From contig NZ_JBHRTR010000020.1 of the NCBI RefSeq assembly GCF_042646425.1, positions 170,505 through 234,504 on the forward strand: 64,000 nt of DNA, written 5' to 3'. Both the position numbers and the translations under genes were made by a program. Shown one piece after another: positions 53,545-62,579 of this stretch. The notes below the pieces were generated by a model. That model saw only the letters and a list, made by a program, of their open reading frames with translations. It did no database searches and was not told the DNA's origin. The DNA comes from Marinibaculum pumilum. Lineage in GTDB: Bacteria; Pseudomonadota; Alphaproteobacteria; Ferrovibrionales; Ferrovibrionaceae. Every line of letters begins with the position of its first letter. Within the stretch, counting starts at the first letter, position 1.

Positions 53545-54120
53545 ATGCCGGGGCAGATCCCGGGCGCGGACCGGGGGCCGCAGGACGAGGCCGCGGCAGG
53601 CAGCCGCCATGCCTATCCGGCGGAAGGGGTCTGGGGCGAGGCGGCCCGCGCCCTTGTCGGTCTGGCCCTGGGGCTGGGCCTGATGCTGATCTCGCCGGCC
53701 GGCGGCACGGTGTTCCTTGCTGGAGCGGCGCTCGCCCTGCTGTTCGCGGCATTCGCCGCCGCAGTCTGGCGCCGCCGCGGCACTGTGGTGACCCTGGACC
53801 GCGACGGCCTGACCCTGGCGACCGGCCTGCCGGCCGGACTTCCGTTCGGCCTGTCCGGGCGGCGCCTGGACTGGTCGGACCTGCGGGGCATGTCGCTGCG
53901 CTATTTCTCGACACGCCGCGACCGCAGCGGGGGCTGGATGCAGCTGACCCTGAAGGGGCGCGCGGGCCGGCTGACCATGCTGTCGACGATCTCCGGCTTT
54001 CCCCGGATCGCCCGGCAGGCGGAGGCCGCGGCCCGGCGCAACGGGCTGGCCCTGGGCATTGCCACGGAACGCAACCTGCTGGCCCTCGGGGAGGGCCTGG
54101 AACGCCGGCCGCCGGCCTGA
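53545..54120 (+). CDS. Small membrane protein of unknown function, 191 aa
   Basis: Not a family I can name. After a polar N-terminus of about 30 residues come two closely spaced hydrophobic helices (about 33-50 and 54-73), then a cytoplasmic domain of short beta-strands with TVVTLDRDGLTLATG and LDWSDLRGMSLRYFST, similar in feel to bacterial PH-like (YdbT/DUF304) domains. Its ATG directly follows the deacetylase stop (TGAATG), so it belongs to the same operon. Confidence 0.68.
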   Translation: MPGQIPGADRGPQDEAAAGSRHAYPAEGVWGEAARALVGLALGLGLMLISPAGGTVFLAGAALALLFAAFAAAVWRRRGTVVTLDRDGLTLATGLPAGLPFGLSGRRLDWSDLRGMSLRYFSTRRDRSGGWMQLTLKGRAGRLTMLSTISGFPRIARQAEAAARRNGLALGIATERNLLALGEGLERRPPA

Positions 54121-54305
54121 CCGGCGATCATGTCCGCCACCCGCCTCAGCCGTTTGGCGGAAGCGGCGGCCGCACGTGTGGCGATGCCGGGCGGAATTGC
54201 GTAGGCTCCCTCCCCGAACGGGGCAATGATGCGCCGGACCGGCGCGGCAGGACGGCAAAGGGGGGCCGCCGCCGCGGGCCCGGCACGGAGAGGGAGCGCG
54301 CAAGA

Positions 54306-56198
54306 GTGGCGAATGTCCTCGAGGTCCGTGACCTCAAGGTCGAGTTCCACGTGAACGAGGGGGTCGTTCACGCGGTCCGCGGCGTCTCCTTCCGGATCCC
54401 GGCGGGGCGGACGGTGGCGCTGGTCGGCGAGTCCGGCTCCGGCAAGTCCGTGGTCAGCCAGGCGATCATGGGCATCCTGCCGGCGCCGGCGCGGATCACC
54501 GGCGGGCAGATCCTGTTCGACGATCCCGGCACCGAGGGACCGCCGGTCGACATCGCGCGACTGAAGCGGGGCAGCGCCGCGATGCGCCGGCTCCAGGGCG
54601 GGCGGATCTCGATCATCTTCCAGGAGCCGATGACCTCGCTGTCGCCGCTGCACACCATCGGCAACCAGATCGCCGAGGCGCTGAAGCTGCACCGCGCGGT
54701 CGACGCGAAGACGGCGCGGGAGCTGACCGAGGCGACGCTGGGCCATGTCGGCTTTCCCAACCCGTCGCGCGCCTACGAAACCTATCCGTTCGAGCTGAGC
54801 GGCGGCCTGCGCCAGCGCGCGATGATCGCCATGGCGCTGATCTGCCGCCCGGCGATCCTGGTCGCCGACGAGCCGACCACCGCGCTGGACGTCACGATCC
54901 AGGCGCAGATCCTGAAGCTGATCAAGGACCTGCAGGCGGAGCTCGGCATGGCGGTCCTGATGATCACCCATGACCTGGGTGTCGTCGCCAACATGGCCGA
55001 CGAGATCGTGGTGATGTACCACGGCCAGATCATGGAAGCCGGCACCCTGGACGACATCTTCCGGGCGCCCGAGCATCCCTACCTGAAGGCGCTGCTGCGC
55101 GCCGTGCCGCGCTTCAACATGAAGCCGGGCGAGCGGCTGATTCCGATCCGCGAGATCGAGACCCAGATCGGCGGCCACCTGAAGAAGGAAAAGCAGGCCT
55201 GGCCGGAGGATGCCGATGCCGCCGGCCCGCTGCTGGAAGTCTCCCACCTGACCAAGGCCTTCACGATCCGCAAGGGCGGCTGGTTCGGCGGCGGCCAGGA
55301 AAAACCGGTGCTGGCGGTGGACGATGTCAGCTTCTTCATCCGCCGCGGCGAATGCCTGGGCCTGGTGGGCGAATCCGGCTGCGGCAAGACAACGACCTCG
55401 AAGATGGTGATGCGCGCCCTGTCGCCCGACAGCGGCACGATCCGGTTCAACGACCGCGGCACGATGGTCGACGTCCTGGACCTGAAGGACGAGGCGCTGT
55501 TCGCCTACCGGCGCAAGGTGCAGTTCATCTTCCAGGACCCGTTCTCGTCGCTGAACCCGCGGATGACGGTGGCCGACATCCTGACCGAACCGCTGGTGAT
55601 CCACGGCATCGGCGACCGGCAGGAGCGGTTCGAACGGGTCCGCGAGCTGATGACCCTGGTCGGCCTGGATCCGCGCTACCTGCGGCGTTATCCGCACAGT
55701 TTTTCCGGCGGCCAGCGGCAGCGGATCGGCATCGCCCGCGCCCTGGCGCTGCAGCCGGACCTGCTGATCTGCGACGAGCCGGTCTCGGCGCTGGACGTGT
55801 CGATCCAGGCGCAGGTCCTGAACCTGCTGAAGGACCTGCAGCGCGACCTGGGCCTGACCTACCTGTTCATCTCCCACAACCTCGCGGTGGTCGACTATAT
55901 CGCCGACCGCATCGCCGTGATGTGTGCCGGCCGCCTGGTGGAAACCGCGCCGCGGGAGACCCTGTTCAACAACCCGGTACATCCCTATACCCGCGCGCTG
56001 CTGTCCGCAGTGCCGAAGGCGGATCCGGACGCACGTCTGGACCTGACCGCGCTGATGGAGGGCAAGGCCTCGGATCCGGAGGCCTGGCCCGCGCCCTTCA
56101 CCGTGGATGGCGAGCGCCGGCCGACCCTGGTTCACCTCGGCGAGGGCCACTATGTCCGCGCCGTCGATTCCGCCGACGCCATGGAGCTTGCTTCGTGA
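54306..56198 (+). CDS. Dual-domain ABC importer ATPase (YejF/DppDF-like), 630 aa
   Basis: Two complete nucleotide-binding domains in one chain for a peptide-type importer. Domain 1: GESGSGKSVVSQ, LSGGLRQRAMIAMAL, ILVADEPTTALDVT. Domain 2, from about residue 308: GESGCGKTTTSK, FSGGQRQRIGIARAL, LLICDEPVSALDVS. Each is followed by the oligopeptide-type C-terminal region (HPYLKALL, HPYTRALLSAVPK). The start is GTG 54306 with AGGGAG upstream. It heads the operon 54306-60490 and overlaps the binding-protein gene by one base. Confidence 0.93.
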   Translation: MANVLEVRDLKVEFHVNEGVVHAVRGVSFRIPAGRTVALVGESGSGKSVVSQAIMGILPAPARITGGQILFDDPGTEGPPVDIARLKRGSAAMRRLQGGRISIIFQEPMTSLSPLHTIGNQIAEALKLHRAVDAKTARELTEATLGHVGFPNPSRAYETYPFELSGGLRQRAMIAMALICRPAILVADEPTTALDVTIQAQILKLIKDLQAELGMAVLMITHDLGVVANMADEIVVMYHGQIMEAGTLDDIFRAPEHPYLKALLRAVPRFNMKPGERLIPIREIETQIGGHLKKEKQAWPEDADAAGPLLEVSHLTKAFTIRKGGWFGGGQEKPVLAVDDVSFFIRRGECLGLVGESGCGKTTTSKMVMRALSPDSGTIRFNDRGTMVDVLDLKDEALFAYRRKVQFIFQDPFSSLNPRMTVADILTEPLVIHGIGDRQERFERVRELMTLVGLDPRYLRRYPHSFSGGQRQRIGIARALALQPDLLICDEPVSALDVSIQAQVLNLLKDLQRDLGLTYLFISHNLAVVDYIADRIAVMCAGRLVETAPRETLFNNPVHPYTRALLSAVPKADPDARLDLTALMEGKASDPEAWPAPFTVDGERRPTLVHLGEGHYVRAVDSADAMELAS

Positions 56199-58165
56199 TG
56201 TTCCACCCTGCCGCCACTTCCGGCGCCACCCCTGGCGCCCGCCGCGGATCCGTCGCGGCCCTGTTGCTGTTCGGCCTGGCTGCGACCGTGCTGCTTGCCG
56301 GAGGCCGCGACGGCGCCGCGGCCGAGCGGCAGCTGCAGGAGGCACCGGCCCTTGCCGAAATGGTCGCGAAGGGCGAACTGCCACCGGTGGCGGACCGGGT
56401 CCCGCAGCCGCCGATGGTGGTCGACCTGGAAGCCTCCGGCCAGACGGTCGGCAAGCCGGGCGGCACCCTGCACACCCTGATCGGACGGGCGCGCGACGTG
56501 CGGCTGCTGGTGGTCTACGGCTATGCGCGCCTGGTCGGCTACGATTCGCAATTCAACATCCGCCCCGACATCCTGGAAAGCCTGGAGATCAGCGACGGCG
56601 GGCGCACCTTCACGATGACCCTGCGGGCGGGCCACAAATGGTCCGACGGCGAACCCTTCACCGCCGAGGACTTCCGCTACTGGTGGGAGGATGTCGCCAC
56701 CGAAGAGGAGCTGTCGCCGACCGGGCCACCGATCGAACTGGTGATCGACGGCGAACGGCCGAAGGTGACCTTCCCGGACGACCGTACCGTGGTCTACAGC
56801 TGGTCGCAGCCCAATCCCTATTTCATCCCGCGGCTGGCCGGCACCTCGCCGCTCTACATCTACCGTCCGGCCCACTACCTGAAGCAGTTCCACAAGACAT
56901 ATGCGGAAGCGGCCGATATCGAGCGCATGGTGGAGGAGCAGAACGTCCGCAACTGGGCGGCCCTGCACAACGCGGTCGACAATCTCTACGCCTTCGACAA
57001 CCCGGCCCTGCCGACCCTGCAGCCCTGGATGAACACGACGGAACCGCCGTCGCTGCGCTTCGTCGCCGTGCGCAACCCCTATTTCCACCGGGTCGACCCG
57101 GACGGCATGCAGCTTCCGTATATCGACGAGGTGATCATGAACACCGCCGCCGCGCCGCTGATTCCGGCGAAGACGGCGGCGGGGGAATCCGACCTGCAGG
57201 CGCGCAACATCGCCTTCTCCAACTATACCTTCCTGCGGGAGAACGAGGAGCGCTCCGGCTACCACACCTATCTGTGGCGGACCGCCAAGGGCTCCCATTT
57301 CGCGCTGTTCCCGAACCTGAACGCCACCGACGACGTGTGGCGGAAATACCTGCGCGACGTCCGCTTCCGGCGCGCGCTGTCGATGGCGATCGACCGCATG
57401 GCGATCAACCAGACCCTGTTCTTCGGCCTCGCCGTGGAAAGCAACAATACGGTTCTGCCCGGCAGCCCGCTGCACCGGGACGAGTACCAGAACGCCTGGA
57501 CGGAACGGGATATCGAGAAGGCCAATGCGCTGCTGGACGAGATCGGCCTGACCGAGCGCAACGGCGATGGCATCCGCCTGTTCCCCGAGAACGGCCAGCC
57601 TGTCGAGATCATCGTCGAGACCGCCGGCGAGGATACCGAGCAGACCGACATCCTGGAGCTGATCCGGGAGGACTGGCAGAAGATCGGCGTCAAGCTGTTC
57701 ACCAAGCCCTCGCAGCGCTCGGTGCTGCGGAACAGGGTGTTCTCCGGCGATGCCGTGATGTCGGTCTGGACCGGGCTGGAGATGGGTGTCCCGACGTTCG
57801 AGATGTCGCCGGCGGAACTGGCGCCCACCGACCAGTACAGCCTGCAATGGCCGAAATGGGGCCAGTACCACCAGACCAAGGGCGCCGCGGGCGAGGCGCC
57901 GGACATGCCGGTCCCGAAGCAGCTGTACCAGCTTCACAAGGACTGGCTGCACGCCCAGGACCCGGCGGAGAAGAAGCGGATCTGGCACGAGATGCTGTCG
58001 CTCTACACCGACCAGGTCTTCACCATCGGGGTGGTCGCCGGGGTGCCGCAGCCGGTGGTGGTCAGCCGCAAGCTCCACAACGTGCCGGAAGAGGCGATCT
58101 ACAACTGGGACCCGGGTGCCTTTTTCGGCATCTACGGCCCGGACAGTTTCTGGTTCGACCAGTGA
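56198..58165 (+). CDS. Extracytoplasmic peptide/oligosaccharide-type substrate-binding protein, 655 aa
   Basis: SBP family 5. Signal peptide: hydrophobic core VAALLLFGLAATVLLAGG at about 18-35, with a likely site after GRDGAAA. Mature domain: RPDILESLEISDGGRTFTMT and LRAGHKWSDGEPFTAEDFRY (conserved LRxGxKWSDGxPF), then FRRALSMAIDRMAINQTLFF. At about 655 residues it is longer than DppA and nearer YejA. ATG 56198 overlaps the ATPase stop; GTG one codon earlier is an alternative. The ligand may be an oligopeptide or microcin-like peptide, which cannot be decided here. Confidence 0.9.
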   Translation: MFHPAATSGATPGARRGSVAALLLFGLAATVLLAGGRDGAAAERQLQEAPALAEMVAKGELPPVADRVPQPPMVVDLEASGQTVGKPGGTLHTLIGRARDVRLLVVYGYARLVGYDSQFNIRPDILESLEISDGGRTFTMTLRAGHKWSDGEPFTAEDFRYWWEDVATEEELSPTGPPIELVIDGERPKVTFPDDRTVVYSWSQPNPYFIPRLAGTSPLYIYRPAHYLKQFHKTYAEAADIERMVEEQNVRNWAALHNAVDNLYAFDNPALPTLQPWMNTTEPPSLRFVAVRNPYFHRVDPDGMQLPYIDEVIMNTAAAPLIPAKTAAGESDLQARNIAFSNYTFLRENEERSGYHTYLWRTAKGSHFALFPNLNATDDVWRKYLRDVRFRRALSMAIDRMAINQTLFFGLAVESNNTVLPGSPLHRDEYQNAWTERDIEKANALLDEIGLTERNGDGIRLFPENGQPVEIIVETAGEDTEQTDILELIREDWQKIGVKLFTKPSQRSVLRNRVFSGDAVMSVWTGLEMGVPTFEMSPAELAPTDQYSLQWPKWGQYHQTKGAAGEAPDMPVPKQLYQLHKDWLHAQDPAEKKRIWHEMLSLYTDQVFTIGVVAGVPQPVVVSRKLHNVPEEAIYNWDPGAFFGIYGPDSFWFDQ

Positions 58166-58238
58166 GGGCGCCGCTTCCCGCCATCATCGTGTCGCCAGGC
58201 CATTACCCGGGCGCCGCCGCCCGGCCGGGGGAGCTGCC

Positions 58239-59264
58239 GTGCTGAAATACCTCGCCCATCGGGTGCTGGTGATGATCCCGACCCTTCTGGTGATCAGCCT
58301 GCTCGTCTTCGTGATCATCCAGCTTCCGCCGGGCGACTTCCTGAGCAACAAGATCCAGGAGCTCCGCGCCCAGGGCGACAATGCGGCCCTGGAACGGATC
58401 GACTTCCTGCGCACGACCTACGGCCTGGACCGCCCGCTGATCGAACAATATGCCGCCTGGATCGGCATCTGGCCGGGGCCGAACGGCTTCTCGGGCCTGC
58501 TGCAGGGGGACTGGGGCTGGTCGTTCGAACATAACCGGCCGGTGGGCGAACTGATCGGCGACCGCCTGCTGCTGACCCTGATCATCAATTTCGCCACGAT
58601 CCTGTTCATCTACATCGTGTCGTTCCCGATCGGCGTCTATTCGGCCGTGCGGCAGTATTCCGCCGGCGACTACGGCTTCACCCTGCTGGGCTATCTGGGC
58701 CTGGCGACACCGAACTTCCTTCTCGCCCTGGTGCTGCTCTATTACGTCAACCTGTGGTTCGGCGTGTCGATCGGCGGCCTGATGGACCAGCAGTACATCG
58801 ATCAGCCCTGGAGCTGGGCAAAGGTGGGCTCCGTCCTCAGCCACATGATCATCCCGGTGATCGTCATCGGCACCGCCGGCACCGCCGCGATGATCCGGCG
58901 GCTGCGGGCCAACCTGCTGGACGAGCTTCAGAAACAGTATGTCACCACCGCCCGGGCCAAGGGTGTCCCGCCGATGAAGCTGCTGGTGAAGTATCCGATC
59001 CGCATGGCGCTCAATCCGTTCATCGCCGATATCGGCAATCTGCTGCCCACCGTGGTGTCGGGGTCGGTGATCGTGTCGGTGGTGCTGAGCCTGCCGACCG
59101 CCGGCCCGATGCTGCTGGAAGCCCTGCAGTCGCAGGACCAGTACATGGCGGGCTCGTTCCTGATGTTCCTGGCCCTGCTGACGGTGATCGGCATGCTGGT
59201 GTCTGACATCCTGCTTGCTATCGTGGATCCGCGGATCCGGCTGACCGGAGGCGCGACCAAGTGA
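58239..59264 (+). CDS. ABC importer permease (YejB/DppB-like), 341 aa
   Basis: Six-helix permease with the family start LKYLAHRVLVMIPTLLVISL, an N-terminal periplasmic region containing RTTYGLDRPLIEQY, and the EAA loop VTTARAKGVPPMKLLVKYPI contacting the ATPase. Start GTG 58239, preceded by GGGGGAG. The gene follows the binding protein by 73 bp and its stop overlaps the next GTG start. Confidence 0.92.
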   Translation: MLKYLAHRVLVMIPTLLVISLLVFVIIQLPPGDFLSNKIQELRAQGDNAALERIDFLRTTYGLDRPLIEQYAAWIGIWPGPNGFSGLLQGDWGWSFEHNRPVGELIGDRLLLTLIINFATILFIYIVSFPIGVYSAVRQYSAGDYGFTLLGYLGLATPNFLLALVLLYYVNLWFGVSIGGLMDQQYIDQPWSWAKVGSVLSHMIIPVIVIGTAGTAAMIRRLRANLLDELQKQYVTTARAKGVPPMKLLVKYPIRMALNPFIADIGNLLPTVVSGSVIVSVVLSLPTAGPMLLEALQSQDQYMAGSFLMFLALLTVIGMLVSDILLAIVDPRIRLTGGATK

Positions 59265-60490
59265 CCGACCGCACGGCAGGAGAGGATCCGCGCCCCGCAG
59301 CGGGCGAGCCGGACACGGGCGCCCCGCAGGTCCAGCAGGGCGGCCGACTGCGGCACTGGAGCAATCCGGCGCCCTTCGATCCGCATTCGATCGAGGCAAT
59401 GTCGCCGGAGCAGGAACGCTATTTCATGGCGTCCCAGTGGACCATGATGTGGTTCAAGTTCCGCCGCCACCGGCTGGCGGTCGGCTCGGGCATCTTCCTG
59501 CTGCTGGTCTACATCTCGATCCTGTTCAGCGAGATGATCGCCCCCTACGACCTGCACAGCCGCAATCCGCAGCGGATCTTCGCGCCGCCGCAGCAGATCA
59601 ACTTCTTCCATGAAGGCAGCTTCGTCGGGCCCTTCGTGTACGGCTACGACTACAAGCTGAACATGAAGACCCTGAAGCGGGAGTACACGGAGAATCCGGA
59701 CAAGGTCCAGCCGATCCGGTTCTTCTGCCTCGGCGATCCCTACGAGTTCTGGGGCATGGTGGAGATGCGCTTCCACCTGGCCTGTGCCGCGGAGGGCGGG
59801 ACCCTGTACCTGCTGGGCACCGACCGGCTGGGCCGGGACATCTTCTCCCGCATCGTCTACGGCACCCGGATCTCGATGACCGTCGGGCTGTTCGGCATCG
59901 CGATCTCGTTCATCATCGGCATCGTCCTGGGCGGCATCTCCGGCTATTACGGCGGCTGGATCGACAACGTGATCCAGCGGCTGATCGAGCTGGTGCGCAG
60001 CCTGCCGGAACTGCCCCTGTGGATGGCCCTGTCGGCCGCCCTGCCGGTGACCTGGAACCCGATCCTGATCTATTTCGGCATCACCATCATACTCGGCCTG
60101 CTGGACTGGCCGGGGCTGGCGCGTGCCGTCCGATCGAAGTTCCTGTCGCTGCGGGAGGAGGATTTCACCACCGCGGCACAGCTGATGGGCGCCTCGCCAA
60201 GCCGGGTGATCGGCCGTCACCTGCTGCCGAGCTTCATGAGCCACCTGATCGCTTCGGCCTCGCTGTCGATCCCGACGATGATCCTGGGCGAGACGGCCTT
60301 GTCCTTCCTGGGACTGGGCCTGCGCCCGCCGATCACTTCCTGGGGGGTGCTGCTGAACGAGGCGCAGAACATCAACGTGGTGGCGCTCTATCCCTGGCTG
60401 ATGGCGCCGGTGATCCCGGTGATCCTGGTGGTGCTGGCCTTCAATTTCCTTGGCGACGGGCTGCGCGACGCCGCCGATCCGTACAAGTAG
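59261..60490 (+). CDS. ABC importer permease (YejE/DppC-like), 409 aa
   Basis: Second permease. A long polar N-terminus (about 70 residues) precedes WFKFRRHRLAVGSGIFLLLV, then a large periplasmic insertion around 95-180, as in YejE, then GTDRLGRDIFSRIVYGTRIS, and the EAA loop with TAAQLMGASPSRVIGRHLLP. It starts at GTG 59261, overlapping the previous stop by four bases, with GGAGG upstream. The insertion and SBP length favour a YejABEF-type system over Dpp. Confidence 0.92.
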   Translation: MTDRTAGEDPRPAAGEPDTGAPQVQQGGRLRHWSNPAPFDPHSIEAMSPEQERYFMASQWTMMWFKFRRHRLAVGSGIFLLLVYISILFSEMIAPYDLHSRNPQRIFAPPQQINFFHEGSFVGPFVYGYDYKLNMKTLKREYTENPDKVQPIRFFCLGDPYEFWGMVEMRFHLACAAEGGTLYLLGTDRLGRDIFSRIVYGTRISMTVGLFGIAISFIIGIVLGGISGYYGGWIDNVIQRLIELVRSLPELPLWMALSAALPVTWNPILIYFGITIILGLLDWPGLARAVRSKFLSLREEDFTTAAQLMGASPSRVIGRHLLPSFMSHLIASASLSIPTMILGETALSFLGLGLRPPITSWGVLLNEAQNINVVALYPWLMAPVIPVILVVLAFNFLGDGLRDAADPYK

Positions 60491-60849
60491 GCGCGATCGC
60501 CCGACGGTATCCGGCCTTTTCGGCCTGCGCCGGCAGCTGGACGGGTTTCGCCCCGTCGGGCGGTCGTTTCCGGCCCCCGACGAACTGCAGGATTGCGAGA
60601 GCGTCTCTGGTTCGCAAGCCGCAAGGCTGGCGAAATGGATCCGGGCTCAGGGCCGGGAGGACGAGTGCGGCCGCGAAGCCGCCTGCACCTGGACTGGCAA
60701 CGCTCCCGGCCAGGCCGGCGGGTGGTGTTTCAGCCATGCAAAAGGCCCGGATCCACCTGGAATCCGGGCCTTCGCTGGTTGAACGTTTGCCTGTTCGCGA
60801 CGCTTCTACAGCCCCCCGGGCACCGGCAGGGCCGGTGCCGGAAGGCCGC
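60491..60849. other. Intergenic region between convergent genes
   Basis: A 359-bp gap between the permease and the acidic protein gene. It holds the terminator of the minus-strand gene (60740-60770). A short GGCC / GGCC hairpin with a TTTTC loop lies near 60517 and is not followed by a T run on the plus strand. Open frames here have no ribosome site or domain; I see no gene. Confidence 0.6.
60740..60770 (-). terminator. Rho-independent terminator of the acidic protein gene
   Basis: On the minus strand stem GGCCCGGAT / ATCCGGGCC with a nine-base loop, followed by TTTT, 80 bp after the stop at 60850. Confidence 0.82.
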
Positions 60850-61521
60850 TTACGCCGCGATATCGACCGTCGAGCCGGGCGGCTGCGCCGCCGGGCTGCC
60901 GGAGCCCGACTGCGATGCCGCAGAACCGTTCGCGATATTGAACGGATCGTCAGTGGCACCGCTGAGGTTGGTGCGGGGTTCCGACGTCTCGCGGTTCGCT
61001 TCCTCGTCGGCGGCCTGACGCGCCGCTTCCTCACGCTGGGTCGCCTGCGCCTGCTCCGCCGCCTGGGTCTCGCTGACCCCGAACTGCCCGGACACTTCCT
61101 CGCTGCCGGCCGTGTCGCCCGACTCGGCCGAAGCCGTCGTCGTGGCAGCGCCGGTCTGGCGGCTCACCGCATCGGTTGCTGCCGCGGAGAAGGTATCCTC
61201 AGGCTGAACCACTGCGTCCGGCGGGAAGTCGAGAATCGCTTCCTCGATCGGCGACAGCGGTCGCTCGGTCCCGGCAAGCTCTTCTTCCGATCCGGCCAGC
61301 TGGGCCTGGAAGATATTCTCGCCGGATGCCGGATTTTCAAAATCGCCCTGGCCGCCGGACCCGTCGCCCTCTGCATCGAGATCGCCGGGCGCTGTCACGC
61401 CGGACGCCTGGTCCGGCGCGACCCCATCTGCGGCAACCTGGGAGGTCTGGGCACCGTTCACCAGCGGATCAGGGCGCCCGTATAGCTGCGGACCCGCAGC
61501 TGCGCCTGCTATATCCACCAT
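60850..61521 (-). CDS. Acidic, low-complexity protein of unknown function, 223 aa
   Basis: No recognisable fold. Composition is rich in Ala, Glu, Gly, Ser, Asp and Gln and poor in hydrophobic residues, predicted mostly disordered. The only ordered-looking part is around 88-105 (LSPIEEAILDFPPDAV), and a helical Gln/Glu/Ala segment spans 148-178. The chain begins MVDIAG and ends TVDIAA, a matching end pair. No signal peptide. AGGTGG lies before the ATG at 61521 and a strong terminator follows, so it is a real single-gene unit. Such proteins often accompany flagellar or secretion systems in alphaproteobacteria, but nothing here shows that. Confidence 0.75.
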   Translation of the reverse strand: MVDIAGAAAGPQLYGRPDPLVNGAQTSQVAADGVAPDQASGVTAPGDLDAEGDGSGGQGDFENPASGENIFQAQLAGSEEELAGTERPLSPIEEAILDFPPDAVVQPEDTFSAAATDAVSRQTGAATTTASAESGDTAGSEEVSGQFGVSETQAAEQAQATQREEAARQAADEEANRETSEPRTNLSGATDDPFNIANGSAASQSGSGSPAAQPPGSTVDIAA

Positions 61522-61661
61522 TGCACCACCTCGTACCAGTTACTCGTACGCACCCGTGACAGGGAATATAGGACAGGACCAAAGGAATTGCACGCCCATT
61601 CGGGAGAATCGTGCCAATTCGAGTCGATTCGGCTTATCCCACCGCCCGACGGGCCGGCCGT

Positions 61662-62531
61662 TCAGCCGGTCCGGACCATCCAGAGAGATGATTCCGGGCC
61701 GGCGGGCGGATCCAGCCGCCCCAGGGCTCCGGCGGCGATCCGTTCGCCGCGGGTCTGGCGCACGAAGCGGCTGGCAAAGACAGGGTCGAACCCGCCGAAG
61801 GCGAGCAGGGGTACCAGGGCGAGCTGCTCGTTATAGCCGCGCCACGCCCAGTCGGCCGGGTAGTCCCAGGGCAGGAAGATGTCGTGCACATGCACCAGGA
61901 CCCCCGGCGCCAGACCGGGCAGGATATGGTTCAGCAGCAGATCGACATCGCTGCCGGGCATCAGGATGTGGCTGGAATCCAGGAACAGGATGTCGCCCGC
62001 CTGCAGCATCCGGAACAGGTTGCCCGGCGCCTTGTCGACCGTCTTCCGCAGCAGGGTCAGGTCCAGCGCCTCGATGCTGGCGCGCGGTGCCGGATCGATG
62101 GCGGTGAACACCGGCAGCCAGGACGGCGCCTCCGCCGCGCGGGCATCGGCGATGGCGCGGGCCATGAACCGCGTCGAATGGCCGGAGCCCACCTCGACGA
62201 TACGTTCCGGCCGGCTGTGCCGCACGATGGTATAGGCGATGGCGGCGTCGAGCCCGCAGAACCAGTCCTGCCCCCAGCGCGGCGCCGGCGGCGGGTCGCC
62301 GCCGATCGCCAGCAGGCCGGCGGCAAAGCCGTCGAGCCGGTCGAGCCAGGCGTCGAAGGTCGGGCCGCTGGCGTCGAAGCGCGCGGCGACGGTGTCATAG
62401 GCCGCGCGGCTGCCCGGCGGCGGCATCTCCGCCGCGTAGCGATAGGGAATGAAGAAGCCCTCGGGGCGGCTGCCCATCAGGGTCCGCAGGCCCATCTTCA
62501 GGCGCCGCATGCGCTTGATGCCCTGCATCAT
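61662..62531 (-). CDS. Class I SAM-dependent methyltransferase (Methyltransf_24-like), 289 aa
   Basis: SAM site RIVEVGSGHSTRFMARAIAD, then FTAIDPAPRAS, ILFLDSSHILMPGSDVDLLL and VLVHVHDIFLPWDYP. These are typical of the small-molecule or glycan methyltransferase family whose members often sit in polysaccharide clusters. The N-terminal 25 residues are basic. It is 48 bp downstream of the MBL-fold gene on the same strand. Substrate unknown. Confidence 0.82.
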   Translation of the reverse strand: MMQGIKRMRRLKMGLRTLMGSRPEGFFIPYRYAAEMPPPGSRAAYDTVAARFDASGPTFDAWLDRLDGFAAGLLAIGGDPPPAPRWGQDWFCGLDAAIAYTIVRHSRPERIVEVGSGHSTRFMARAIADARAAEAPSWLPVFTAIDPAPRASIEALDLTLLRKTVDKAPGNLFRMLQAGDILFLDSSHILMPGSDVDLLLNHILPGLAPGVLVHVHDIFLPWDYPADWAWRGYNEQLALVPLLAFGGFDPVFASRFVRQTRGERIAAGALGRLDPPAGPESSLWMVRTG

Positions 62532-62579
62532 GGCGCCGGCGGCCCCGGCCTGCGCGCGGCTTCGGGGCCGCGAGCCGGG

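Noticed and set aside
54121..54305. Possible 63-residue minus ORF and riboswitch-like leader before the ABC operon
   Set aside because: No ribosome site and no conserved structural motif; most likely just the operon leader.
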